From the NCBI GenBank assembly GCA_903813345.2, contig CAIIXF020000008.1, forward strand, positions 12,239,278 to 12,303,277: 64,000 nt of DNA, written 5' to 3'. The DNA is from Owenia fusiformis. Taxonomy: Eukaryota; Annelida; Polychaeta; Sabellida; Oweniidae. A program made the position numbers and the translations under genes. Positions 52,501 to 56,389 of this stretch are shown piece by piece. Every line of letters starts with the position of its first letter. The stretch's first letter is position 1. The notes under the pieces were generated by a model, which did not search any database, was not told where the DNA came from, and worked only from the letters and a program-made list of their open reading frames with translations.

Positions 52501-53223
52501 TATTTTAATTCTATTTAAAGGTCAACACAACATCACTGCGTCCTCCAAACGTAAAATGTCTCAACGCCAAAAAAGGTCAAGGTCACACAAGGGGGTGCAG
52601 ACGGATGAGACATTGGTAGGGAGCCCCAACCTTGCTGGCTCTCAGTCAGAATGTAAGGAGACTGAGGAGGTGCTCAGTAGTAACAATTTGAATAATGCTG
52701 ATACAGAATTCTTTGAGGATCAACATGTGGTATATGACCGCATGTTGAAGGCAGAAGAGGTAGGATCCATTTTAAATTGGAGTAAAGAAACAATAAAGTT
52801 GAACCTGTCTTAGTGAACACCTTTCTCTAGTGAACACCCCTTTTTAGCACATACTCCACTGACTTCAGTATAAGATCACTTCTTTGTAATGAACATATAC
52901 TTATGGTGACGAACTGTCTGTGCCTGCAACTTAAGATGACTTATTCTTTATAAATAAGGTATTGAAGCAGAATAAGAAACGTATACACAATGACGTAGAA
53001 GATGGATGAAATAATATATTTCTGATTAATAGATATTATATTTGATTTTCAGGAAAGAGATAAGATGATCGCAGATAAGAATCAACTTCAGAGTAAGCTG
53101 AATGAGGCGAATGACCAGATATCCACGCTGAAGGGTCATATTGGTACAATACGCCAACACACTGTAACTTTTATACTTGATCAGATGGATACATTACACA
53201 TGCAGCGTGATACAGAGGTGTAA
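9052..53223 (+). CDS. RASGRP: RasGRP-type Ras/Rap guanine nucleotide exchange factor, 16-exon gene model (1,225 aa)
   Basis: The protein family loads Ras and Rap GTPases with GTP at membranes in response to diacylglycerol and calcium. Coding exons seen: 9052-10507, 25316-25480, 32201-32306, 38171-38281, 42682-42813, 44145-44298, 45732-45905, 46197-46313, 46825-46922, 48469-48646, 49752-49832, 50537-50754, 51208-51346, 52173-52311, 52521-52759, 53053-53223. The summed length is 3,678 nt and every junction keeps frame. Domains by residue: low-complexity extension 1-485; REM about 525-660; CDC25 catalytic domain about 660-900; EF-hand loops 965-976 and 994-1005, both with Asp at 1, 3, 5 and Glu at 12; C1 domain 1024-1073 with the full His/Cys zinc pattern; coiled-coil tail 1170-1225. 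Vertebrate RasGRPs are about 600-800 residues, so the extension is unusual. The CCATGG-context Met at 25393 (residue 512) could start a 714-aa form of typical size. Paralogue assignment within the family is not made. Confidence 0.93.
10680..10754 (-). repeat. Remnant of the ACAGTAAAACCTG transposon family
   Basis: On the - strand it begins TGTACAGTAAAACCTGTATA and continues with CCAAAACACCTC. Similar fragments lie at 541-592 and 29294-29340. The pattern recalls pogo/Tigger-type termini, but that assignment is tentative. Confidence 0.4.
11462..13836. repeat. 37-bp minisatellite, interrupted by a transposon-like insert
   Basis: Units contain GTAGTGTCTGTTGATGAGGA followed by TTCAGGATATATTCAGG (37 bp, measured 11530 to 11567). 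About 10 units precede and about 34 follow the insert at 11821-12584. Variants (AGGAAAGATTAAGG, GGGATAGATTCAGG, GATGATGATTC) recur in the same order in blocks, indicating higher-order duplication of several units at a time on the right side. A detached single unit is at 13985-14003. Confidence 0.95.
11821..12584. mobile_element. 764-bp non-autonomous inverted-repeat element inside the minisatellite
   Basis: The termini are CAGAGATCACGATAG on the left and CTACCGTGATCTCTG on the right, a 15-bp inverted repeat with one mismatch; looser inverted similarity continues inward (TTAGCCATTGTGGC versus TTCGCCATTCGCC). The flanking repeat unit sequence ATATAT appears once in intact units but on both sides of the insert, suggesting a short target duplication (length ambiguous because the target is ATAT-rich). 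GC content is higher than the surroundings. No transposase is recognised. Confidence 0.8.
13837..15560. other. Non-coding intron sequence
   Basis: AT-rich; no gene, tandem array or transposon end recognised. Confidence 0.5.
15700..16060. repeat. Degenerate repeat around ATCCAGGGCTAAGAT
   Basis: Related segments recur at about 15714, 15798, 15833, 15943, 15977, 16001 and 16041, spaced roughly 25-110 bp. This looks like an old decayed tandem repeat. Confidence 0.45.
16139..16796. mobile_element. Palindrome-rich element with inverted ends
   Basis: The ends pair: AAGACGTCTTGGCTAAAACG then TTTTAG on the left, and CTAAAACGTTTTAGCCAAGA then CATCTTGG on the right. Inside are many short perfect palindromes (CTAAAACGTTTTAG, TAAAACGTTTTA, AAGAGCTCTT, AAGCGCTT-like), each followed by a TGTAAATCCA- or GTGTAAACTCA-like sequence. 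It encodes nothing recognised. Confidence 0.6.
16852..17072 (+). repeat. Direct repeat with GATTTAATTG...AAAAGTGACC
   Basis: GATTTAATTG, AAAGTCATGAAAAGTGACCT and ATTCAAACC occur at 16855 and again about 146 bp further on; a third, more diverged copy is near 21225. Probably a fragment of a dispersed element. Confidence 0.5.
17351..17422. repeat. Hairpin: AGTCTTGCTTCAAGACCC with C-rich loop
   Basis: The left arm AGTCTTGCTTCAAGACCC pairs with GGGTCTCGAAGCAAGACT across a short loop containing nine C residues. The open frame through it is not supported as a gene. Confidence 0.7.
19061..19203 (+). repeat. Copy 2 of oriented repeat family (full length)
   Basis: Starts TTATGTCACCATCAGAAGTG and GTGACATATTGTTATAGTCT and ends ACATTTTGCATATTAATGCC-TTG. 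The 5' end is a small palindrome (GTCACC...GGTGAC). Confidence 0.85.
20561..21140. mobile_element. hAT-like non-autonomous fragment containing a 21-bp minisatellite
   Basis: It begins AGGGGCGTAGCAGG and ends near TTTGCCTCATGCCTAC, the same kind of ends as 37107-37778 (GGCGTAGCCAGG ... TTTGCCTCAACGTAGC). Between 20588 and 21015 a 21-bp unit, GATGAGGCAAATGTTAATAC-A with variants, is repeated about 20 times. The GAGGCAAA core of the unit matches the element's subterminal sequence. The 110-residue Ser/Val/Leu/Phe open frame on the - strand is an artefact of the array. Confidence 0.6.
21849..22034. repeat. Long imperfect palindrome flanking the recombinase element
   Basis: The arms share GGCAGTCACTATTTG outermost and GGGAATATCCTCTAAA and TACTATTCCC inward, with a loop near GAAGCCGCAGGCTGA; total about 186 bp. 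The right arm runs directly into the left terminal repeat of the element at 22027. A GGGCAATAGT motif in it reappears near the other end of the element at 24000. Confidence 0.85.
22270..23090 (-). CDS. Tyrosine recombinase exon 2
   Basis: The acceptor TTTTTTCCAG lies just before 23090. It begins [10 protein letters not shown], the usual segment before the recombinase His-x-x-Arg box in DUF3504 proteins, and ends at the stop at 22270-22272. Confidence 0.85.
22270..23924 (-). CDS. DUF3504/Crypton-type tyrosine recombinase (two exons, 498 aa)
   Basis: Exons are 23924-23249 and 23090-22270; the 158-nt intron has GTAAGTTG and TTTTTTCCAG ends and keeps frame (the junction completes a Cys codon). 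The protein resembles the integrase-like proteins related to KIAA1958, ZMYM and QRICH1, which derive from Crypton elements. Recombinase residues visible: Arg in Asn-Arg-Gly-Arg-Glu-Asn-Leu-Arg-Asp, the His-x-x-Arg box in Asn-His-Cys-Leu-Arg-Ala-Thr, and His plus candidate nucleophile Tyr in [11 protein letters not shown]. The N-terminal third has a Phe-Leu-Ala-x-Phe-Trp-Pro-Ser-Ile-Arg-like core-binding segment. The Met at 23924 is chosen as start because the in-frame upstream stretch (Met at 24053) has no family likeness. About 140 C-terminal residues are Ser/Asn-rich with two similar internal segments. No stop or frameshift interrupts it, so it may be recent or active. Confidence 0.85.
23249..23924 (-). 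CDS. Tyrosine recombinase exon 1
   Basis: It holds the start, the core-binding region and the first catalytic Arg. The donor is AAGTGTAAGTTG with GT at 23248-23247, phase 1. Confidence 0.8.
24281..24443 (+). repeat. Copy 3 of oriented repeat family
   Basis: It runs from TTATGTCAGCTCCACAAGTA through CTCCCAACTTTTTTTATGGC to GCATGTTAATGCCTTG. The 5' palindrome is eroded. Confidence 0.75.
25316..25480 (+). CDS. RASGRP: RasGRP coding exon 2: start of REM region
   Basis: The acceptor is TTTACAG at 25315 and the donor is GGTAAGTG at 25480/25481. It encodes residues 486-540, ending in a segment resembling the RasGRP N-terminus (Leu-Asp-Cys-Phe-Gly matching the position of the family's Cys-Ile-x-x-Phe-Asp). 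It holds an ATG at 25393 in strong initiation context (GGGGCCATGG), a plausible start for a short isoform. Confidence 0.8.
25790..26104. repeat. Near-perfect inverted repeat, ~107-bp arms
   Basis: The arm at 25790-25896 (starting GATGAAATCAGCGAAGATAT) is the near-exact reverse complement of 25999-26104, separated by about 100 bp. The left arm is bracketed by a 15-bp direct repeat, AAAAAAGAAAAGATGA, at about 25779 and 25899. It is a foldback or MITE-like unit; a transcript would form a long hairpin. Confidence 0.9.
27330..27518 (+). repeat. Mariner left terminal inverted repeat
   Basis: 189 bp from CAGGGTGATCC to GGGGCAAATT; pairs with 29103-29291. Confidence 0.93.
27752..28447 (+). CDS. Mariner transposase exon 1
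   Basis: 232 codons from the ATG to GCAAAG/GTAAGA; DNA-binding part and first catalytic Asp. Confidence 0.92.
27752..28987 (+). CDS. Mariner transposase, DD34D, two exons (354 aa)
   Basis: Exons are 27752-28447 and 28619-28987. The N-terminal half has the helix-turn-helix DNA-binding region with Arg-Gly-Gly-Arg-Pro (GRPR-like) linker; the catalytic residues are Asp in Thr-Ser-Asp-Glu, Asp in His-Trp-Asp-Asn-Ala-Pro-Thr-His, and Asp in Leu-Ala-Pro-Ser-Asp-Phe, with 34 residues between the last two. Gln-Ser-Ser-x-Trp-Lys-His and Tyr-Ser-Pro-Asp-Leu-Ala-Pro are typical mariner motifs. No stop or frameshift interrupts the spliced frame, and length equals the usual ~350 residues. The 171-nt intron has GTAAGA and TTTTTCAG ends and would stop translation if retained. 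An AATAAA lies at 29033-29038, 45 bases after the stop. Confidence 0.95.
28619..28987 (+). CDS. Mariner transposase exon 2
   Basis: 122 residues plus stop after TTTTTCAG; second and third catalytic Asp residues. Joins exon 1 in phase 0 to give the usual Ala-Lys-Val-Leu-Lys-Arg segment. Confidence 0.92.
   Translation, partial: VLKRDLQRSLRKKRPGHLQQFILHWDNAPTHTAILTSNTVQTLGFQQLEHAPYSPDLAPSDFYLYGELKRNLSGNNFQSCEELKNAIVLALQGMSSNGFNSVFKEWVSRHEKCVANGGNYVE
29103..29291 (-). repeat. Mariner right terminal inverted repeat
   Basis: 189 bp, reverse complement of the left repeat; runs from AATTTGCCCC to GGATCACCCTG. Confidence 0.93.
29294..29480 (+). repeat. ACAGTAAAAC...GTGAAACACC transposon remnant beside mariner
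   Basis: It starts TTGTACAGTAAAACTGTTTA then AGTGAAACACC, just outside the mariner target duplication, so mariner landed at the edge of an older repeat. Related to fragments at 541, 10680, 37080 and 52798. Confidence 0.4.
29660..29714 (+). repeat. Copy 4 of oriented repeat family (internally deleted)
   Basis: The 5' end TATGTCACCACCACC is joined directly to the 3' end GGTGGTGACATTTTGCATG and GCCTTG; the middle ~90 bp is missing. Confidence 0.75.
31386..31540 (+). repeat. Copy 5 of oriented repeat family (full length)
   Basis: Starts TATGTCACCCCCACTTGTGG and TGACATATTGTTATGATCTC and ends GACATTTTGCATGTTAACGC-CTT. The 5' end is a strong palindrome. Confidence 0.85.
32201..32306 (+). CDS. RASGRP: RasGRP coding exon 3: REM helices
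   Basis: The acceptor is ATACTTTCAG at 32200. It encodes residues 541-575, including Leu-Phe-Leu-Met-His-Lys-Trp and Ser-Glu-Asp-Leu-Ala, which match the family's Met-His and Ser-x-x-Leu positions. The frame has no usable GT at the expected end; instead the exon runs into ATATCCTTTC at 32307, a textbook U12-type AT-AC donor. A weaker alternative GT donor is at 32295. Confidence 0.85.
32307..32316 (+). promoter_or_regulatory. U12-type (AT-AC) 5' splice site
   Basis: The sequence ATATCCTTTC at the end of RasGRP exon 3 matches the U12 donor consensus ATATCCTTT completely. The frame requires the exon to end at 32306 (phase 2) to keep the conserved Ile-Asn-Leu residues. Confidence 0.8.
36191..36872. 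mobile_element. Foldback element, ~300-bp imperfect inverted arms
   Basis: The left arm (36191-36516, starting ATGGGTATCGATATGG) pairs with the right arm (36587-36872, ending CCATATCGATACCAAT). Matching landmarks include TTCTCTTAAACCAGTCAT, AACATGTTTAGGTCTCTCAA and CAAAGGAAATTTTGGTTGAT, each found as a reverse complement with a few changes. Spacer about 70 bp. No coding region. Confidence 0.85.
37107..37778. mobile_element. hAT-like non-autonomous element nested in another repeat
   Basis: It begins CAGTGGCGTAGCCAGG and ends GTAGCTACGCGCTTG, inverted ends matching at about 10 of 12 bases. CTTTG flanks it on both sides (37102-37106 and 37779-37783). The flanking text (AAGTGGAACACC on the left, GTAAGTGGAA on the right) belongs to the ACAGTAAAACCTG-type remnant, so this is a nested insertion. 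Short open frames inside are not recognised. Confidence 0.65.
38154..38170 (+). promoter_or_regulatory. U12-type branch site and AC 3' splice site
   Basis: TTCCTTAAC at 38154-38162 matches the U12 branch consensus fully, and an AC dinucleotide ends at 38170, nine bases after the branch A. An AG at 38178-38179 is also in frame, so the exon could start at 38171 or 38180 (three residues different). Confidence 0.75.
38171..38281 (+). CDS. RASGRP: RasGRP coding exon 4: REM region
   Basis: It encodes residues 576-612, ending Lys-Leu-Arg-Ile-Cys-His-Ala-Leu, which matches the family's Leu-x-Ile/Val-Lys-x-Cys-x-x-Val-Arg just before Tyr-Trp-Ile. The donor is AAGGTATGTG at 38281/38282. The junction codon with exon 5 reads AGT (Ser), where RasGRPs usually have Arg. 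The exon is about 17 residues longer than its vertebrate equivalent. A copy of the oriented repeat family begins only 30 bp downstream. Confidence 0.8.
38312..38461 (+). repeat. Copy 6 of oriented repeat family
   Basis: The 5' end is duplicated (TTATGTCACCAATTATGTCA-CCACCAC), then AAGTGATGACATTTTGTTAT, ending GCATGTTAATGCCTTG. It begins 30 bp after the exon 4 donor. Confidence 0.85.
38818..38946 (+). repeat. Copy 7 of oriented repeat family
   Basis: From TTATGTCACCACCACCAGAA through ATGACATATTATTATAGTCT to TTTTGCATGCCAATGCCTTG; only about 360 bp after copy 6 in the same orientation. Confidence 0.85.
39809..40000. mobile_element. 192-bp MITE-like element with 14-bp inverted ends
   Basis: CATGGGCGTAGCGC at the left and GCGCTACACCCATG at the right are inverted repeats with one mismatch. 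Between them is a G/C-rich stretch with GGGGGGAACCCCACAGACCC. No target duplication could be confirmed. Confidence 0.65.
41782..41910 (+). repeat. Copy 8 of oriented repeat family
   Basis: TTTATGTGACGTATTGTTAA at the left and GACATTTTGCATGTTAATGC-CTTG at the right. The 5' palindrome is lost by deletion. Confidence 0.8.
42682..42813 (+). CDS. RASGRP: RasGRP coding exon 5: REM end
   Basis: The acceptor is TTTATTTCAG at 42681 and the donor is GTGTAAGTA with GT at 42814. It encodes [10 protein letters not shown] and on to Leu-Val-Asp-Thr-Ser-Arg, matching the RYWI...LID segment of the family. Residues 613-656. Confidence 0.9.
42834..42893 (+). repeat. (TTTG)n microsatellite next to a donor site
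   Basis: About 60 bp of near-perfect GTTT/TTTG repeat starts 20 bp after the exon 5 donor. The Asn-Lys-Gln-Thr open frame on the other strand is an artefact of it. Confidence 0.95.
44145..44298 (+). CDS. RASGRP: RasGRP coding exon 6: start of CDC25 domain
   Basis: The acceptor is TTTTCAG at 44144 and the donor is ACAGTAAGTTTTG with GT at 44299. It encodes residues 657-708, with [18 protein letters not shown] matching the family's FDHLEP...LTYLE motif. The last ~36 bases of this exon and its donor are the template for the 53-bp array that follows. Confidence 0.95.
44299..45600 (+). repeat. 53-bp tandem array made of an exon end plus its 5' splice site (about 24 copies)
   Basis: Each unit contains TTCCTAGAATATAAAGCCC, CTAAGACAATTCACA (copies of the exon 6 end, encoding Leu-Glu-Tyr-Lys-Ala-Leu-Arg) directly followed by GTAAGTTTTATGTGACAT (copies of the donor and first intron bases). 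Donor-equivalent positions at 44299, 44352 and 44405 give a period of 53 bp. Most units keep GTAAGT. Because 53 is not a multiple of 3 and the retained intron part has TGA in frame, use of later donors would truncate the protein. Confidence 0.93.
45732..45905 (+). CDS. RASGRP: RasGRP coding exon 7: CDC25 catalytic domain
   Basis: The acceptor is TTTTTCAG at 45731 and the donor is AAGGTAAGC with GT at 45906. Exactly 58 codons (residues 709-766), including Glu-Arg-Ser-Ile-Ser-Leu-Phe-Asn, Ser-Gln-Trp-Ile-Gln and Pro-Gln-Gln-Arg-Ala, a highly conserved core of RasGEF domains. Confidence 0.96.
46197..46313 (+). CDS. RASGRP: RasGRP coding exon 8: CDC25 catalytic domain
   Basis: The acceptor is ATGTTTCAG at 46196 and the donor is AAGGTAGG with GT at 46314. 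It encodes 39 residues (767-805), including [14 protein letters not shown], the signature of the CDC25 domain. Confidence 0.96.
46825..46922 (+). CDS. RASGRP: RasGRP coding exon 9: CDC25 catalytic domain
   Basis: The acceptor is ATTTTCAG at 46824 and the donor is TTGTGAGTG with GT at 46923. It encodes Leu-Leu-Glu-Tyr-Ser...Asn-Tyr-Arg-Arg-Val-Tyr and Phe-Arg-Ile-Pro-Ile-Leu, matching the helical hairpin region of RasGEFs. Residues 806-837. Confidence 0.94.
48469..48646 (+). CDS. RASGRP: RasGRP coding exon 10: CDC25 domain, Gly-Val-His-Leu-Lys-Asp-Leu segment
   Basis: The acceptor is CTTTATAG at 48468 and the donor is AGGGTAAGAG with GT at 48647. It encodes residues 838-897, starting with the invariant Gly-Val-His-Leu-Lys-Asp-Leu of RasGRPs and ending in Met-Asp-Leu-Val-Asn-Thr-Leu. 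Confidence 0.96.
48786..49424 (+). repeat. Copy 9 of oriented repeat family, expanded by an internal repeat
   Basis: The 5' part (TTATGTCACCACCAAAAAGT and GGTGACATATTGTTATGGTC) and the 3' part (GGTGGTGCCATTTTG ... TTAATGCC) are separated by 48888-49384. That segment holds four or five degenerate ~125-160-bp repeats with AAAATCATCTACAA, AGTTCAAATCTGACT and CTTCTCAAGGTCAAAAA. This is much longer than the usual ~140-bp copy. Confidence 0.75.
49752..49832 (+). CDS. RASGRP: RasGRP coding exon 11: end of CDC25 domain
   Basis: The acceptor is TGTTTCAG at 49751. It encodes 27 residues (898-924), including [10 protein letters not shown] and Arg-Glu-Pro-Arg, as in the family. The donor is CCGTAAGT with GT at 49833. 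Two further identical donors lie 21 and 42 bp downstream. Confidence 0.95.
49817..49880 (+). repeat. Triple tandem 5' splice site, 21-bp unit
   Basis: AATTCATTGTCTTCCGTAAG is repeated three times (third copy has one change), placing GTAAGT donors at 49833, 49854 and 49875. The unit is 7 codons with no stop, so each alternative donor would add Val-Ser-Asn-Ser-Leu-Ser/Phe-Ser in frame. Confidence 0.92.
50537..50754 (+). CDS. RASGRP: RasGRP coding exon 12: linker and first EF-hand
   Basis: The acceptor is ATTTTGCAG at 50536 and the donor is CCAGTAAGT with GT at 50755. It encodes the Pro-rich linker with Pro-Val-Val-x-x-Asp-Trp-Ile-Ala-Gly-Val-Ser-Pro and the EF1 loop [12 protein letters not shown] (965-976). 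It begins EF2. Residues 925-996. Confidence 0.96.
51208..51346 (+). CDS. RASGRP: RasGRP coding exon 13: second EF-hand and first half of C1
   Basis: The acceptor is TATTTCAG at 51207 and the donor is CTGGTGAGG with GT at 51347. It completes the EF2 loop ([12 protein letters not shown], 994-1005), a canonical calcium loop, and starts the C1 domain at His1024 with Cys1037 and Cys1040. Confidence 0.96.
52017..52117 (+). repeat. Possible degenerate copy of the oriented repeat family
   Basis: Resembles the middle and 3' part only (TTTTTGTGGCCAAGTGAGGA, CATCTGTAACAAAGTG, GGGGTAACATCTTG). Weak. Confidence 0.35.
52173..52311 (+). CDS. RASGRP: RasGRP coding exon 14: second half of C1 domain
   Basis: The acceptor is GTGTTTCAG at 52172 and the donor is CAGGTGAGTC with GT at 52312. 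It carries [11 protein letters not shown] and the remaining zinc ligands ending in Met-Glu-Cys (1073). The Gln-Gly and the loop Trp are those of diacylglycerol-binding C1 domains, so lipid control is likely. Confidence 0.95.
52521..52759 (+). CDS. RASGRP: RasGRP coding exon 15: polar linker
   Basis: The acceptor is TATTTAAAG at 52520 and the donor is GAGGTAGGA with GT at 52760. It encodes residues 1090-1169, a basic Ser/Arg/Lys stretch followed by Lys-Gly-Val-Gln-Thr-Asp, similar to the His-Lys-x-x-Gln-Thr element C-terminal to C1 in RasGRP1-like proteins. Confidence 0.9.
53053..53223 (+). CDS. RASGRP: RasGRP last coding exon: coiled-coil tail
   Basis: The acceptor is GATTTTCAG at 53052; the TAA stop is at 53221-53223. 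It encodes residues 1170-1225, a heptad-like helix rich in Lys, Glu, Leu and Gln, followed by [10 protein letters not shown], similar to the tails of RasGRP1/3 proteins. Confidence 0.92.
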   Translation, partial: ERDKMIADKNQLQSKLNEANDQISTLKGHIGTIRQHTVTFILDQMDTLHMQRDTEV

Positions 53224-53639
53224 TCCAGCAGAGATGCTATTAGTGTAATCCAGCAGAACTTCACAACAATGTGGGAGTTATGATATTAGAGGATAAAATA
53301 TGAATGTACTTATTGTACATGCAATCAACTCATCAGTCAGAAGTTTTATAATTATAACAAACTATATGCTATATATTTCATAGCGAAAACTTTTCCGACC
53401 AATAGTATGTGCTGCACTCTGTTGGTCAAAGAAGGAGGGATAAATGCCCCCTGGAACCGAAAGGTTCATATAGTTGCTAAATGATATACAGGCTAACATT
53501 GGAGGTTCAGTATAAGCTAAGATAGAGTCTGTTGAGACCTATGGGATAATTATCCATTAAGCTAAATATTCACTCAGATAGAGCTCTGTTAGGGCACAAC
53601 TCAAATGGAAACATACATCAATCAGTGGACCAGAACCCT

Positions 53640-54080
53640 CCAGTAACCAAAGATGAAAAATGGTGCAAGTGTTTGCTACAAGTACATACATGGTAGTGTT
53701 TGCTACAATAGAAAAAGTGTTTGCTACAAGTATGTACATGTTTGCTTCAAGTAAATAAGTGTTTGCTACAAATAGAGAAAGTGTTTACAACAAGTAAATA
53801 GAACTAAGAGTTTACTTCAAGTAGGTAAAGTTCTATAAGTAGATACATGTTTGCTACAAATAAATAATTGTTTGCTACAATTGTGTTTGCTACAAGTAGA
53901 TGCATGTTAAGGACAAGTAAATAATTGTTACAAAAGAGAATGTGTTTGCTACAAGTAGATTCATGTTAAGGACGAGAGTAAATAATTGTTACAAAAGAGA
54001 ATGTGTTTGCTACAAGTAGATATATGTTTGCTACAAGTAGATAATTTGCTACAATAGAGAAATTGTGGTACAAGTACAGG
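53640..54080. repeat. Degenerate minisatellite of GTGTTTGCTACAAGTAGATA
   Basis: About 15 irregular units of roughly 20-37 bp; each has TTTGCTACAAGTA or a variant followed by a short AT-rich segment. It lies in the likely RasGRP 3' UTR, about 420 bp after the stop. Confidence 0.85.
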
Positions 54081-55775
54081 TGGTATGCTCAATGCACATT
54101 TAGTGCAGGGTATCAGATATTTTGATAGTAATTTTGTTGCCAACTACTTGTGTTTACCTTGGGTCAGGTTATTGGCACTAAAGTATGATGAGAACTGTTC
54201 CATCAGATTGAATTCATAGAATACCGTGGAATAATCATGAATTTAACTGAATGCCTTAGCATTTGCCTGAGATGAATGCACTTATGGTATGTTTATTTTA
54301 GCTTTTGCAAATAGGCATTCAAATCTTTTTACGTCATGATGAACCAACCATAATTGCATCACAATAAAAAAAATGAAAATAAGGGAAATATTGTAGCATT
54401 ATGTCGAGGCAAATGAATTGGAGTCATGAAAGTGTAACAATTTAATATTGTAAATTATAATGGGGGAAAGAAGGTACAACTAGTGTATCTTAAAGCAAAT
54501 ATGGTAGCATATATTTTAAAGCAAATATGGTGGCATAAGCACAGTACTGAACAATATGGTATCATTTTAATGAAGTCACCAGGCAATAACAAGTTTCAGG
54601 CAGGATTCCTGATTCAATTCTTTATTTATATTATTACATTATAGAATCCTCACTTACATTTTACAAAATACTTATTCAGCCTAGTCATTTTTCCACTGAT
54701 GGAATTTTGGTCATTCCTTTTCACCCATTACTAGTCCTTTGATTGATTACATAGAGAACAATGTCAACAAGTAATTATATTTTATTTATTTATTTAGAAA
54801 TGTGCTTTTAGAGCAGCAGCACTCTGATATAAACAATATTAGGTATTTATCTACATGTATTAACATTAAGGGCCTATAGTAAATTCAAACTACACTAAGT
54901 TAATCTATCCAGTTTTATTGAATCAATTAGTAATTAATACAATTAAAATGAGCCCAAATTTCTTTTATATTGAAATATCTACTATTTATTATTTCATTTT
55001 AATTGTATTATTTATTCGTCCTGGTTCATCTAAACATAGATAACTCTCAAGGTGTGAGTTTCAACTATCTTTGGAGACGTTTTTATCTTGAAGAATTTTA
55101 CTGCATAAACAGGTAGAGCAACTCTAAAGATTTATAATACATGTACATAATAGTTAAATACTATAGTATTTATTCTATGGTCGACTCAGTGAGACACAGT
55201 GGCAATATAAAGTTTCAAATTTTGAAATAAATGTACCTAAAATATTTATTTATAATTAACAACTAAATTGGAAAATTTCATTATTAATACAGTATAGCAC
55301 TACAATTGAATTAATATATTTTACTTTGGGCAAGAAGTTGTGCAAGGACATTGATAATAAAAATACCTGATAATAATGTGCAATTGAGAAAACACATGGA
55401 ATGCTAAGATGTACAATAAAGTACATTATATACATATATACTACATATAATACATGTATATTTAGTATTTAAAACATCAATACTTAATATATACAAACAT
55501 GCATACATTGGATATAGAAGTGCATGTTTTAGGACTTGGACCAATGCTCCAGTACTGACCAGCCAGTTAAATTACAAATATTGCATTTAAAGTATAATCC
55601 ATGCAGCCTGAACCTGCATATACCCATGAAATGTAAATAATATGAGCACATGTACATGTAATTCAGTCATGGGATATAAGTCATCTTAGGTCATTAGTGA
55701 CAGGGATGATCCTGTTTCAATGTTCGCTATGTCTAAATTGGAGCCAACAAAAGGTTTTGAAAATCAAGCCCAATG

Positions 55776-56058
55776 TCCTGTTTAAGAACCTCAATTCTTA
55801 CTACTTGGAATCCATAGTACTAATACTCCCTATCAATATTCTACTTGTTGAGATTCAATCAATACGAGTTTGAGGATTTCAGCAAGGGTGCATTGACTTA
55901 ACATGGGGATATTCACCATTGATTTAACATGGGGATAGATACAAAATCCTCATTATCTCAGAAGAACCCAAAGTGATCGAATCTCAACAAGTGATTCATG
56001 TGGGATACTATTGGTAGAATCCATTTCAATAGTAAGAATAGGGTTTCTTAAACATAAG
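55776..56058. repeat. Foldback element, ~85-bp arms
   Basis: TGTTTAAGAACCTCAATTCT and TACTTGTTGAGATTCAATC on the left pair with GATCGAATCTCAACAAGT and AATAGGGTTTCTTAAACAT on the right. The inner region has a second inverted pair (TTTGAGGATTT, AAATCCTCA) and a direct repeat of GACTTAACATGGGGATA-like sequence. Confidence 0.75.
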
Positions 56059-56353
56059 CCTTTTCATTATTTGTTTGGCACTAAATAGATGATACATTAA
56101 TGATGATATGTTCATATATTGTCAAATTCCTTATGTATTATTAGTTATTACCACCTTGCCGGGCCTGTTCTAGGGGTATTAGTGCTAGTTAAGAAGGCAT
56201 TTATTTTACTATATCGACCTGAGCAATATGTGACGTCATAGTGGCAGGCCAATAATGCATTAATGCCCAGCAATTTTCCCCGGGAAATGAGATATCGTTC
56301 AATGCGTATAACTTTTGCTATCTTAGCAAAAGTGACTACCATACATTACTTAT

Positions 56354-56389
56354 AGCATGGGCTTTCAATAGATATTGAAAGCCCATGCT
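56354..56389. repeat. Perfect 17-bp-arm hairpin
   Basis: AGCATGGGCTTTCAATA, two-base spacer, then its exact reverse complement. Isolated in AT-rich sequence, no following T-run that would make a terminator-like structure, and no gene attached. Confidence 0.9.
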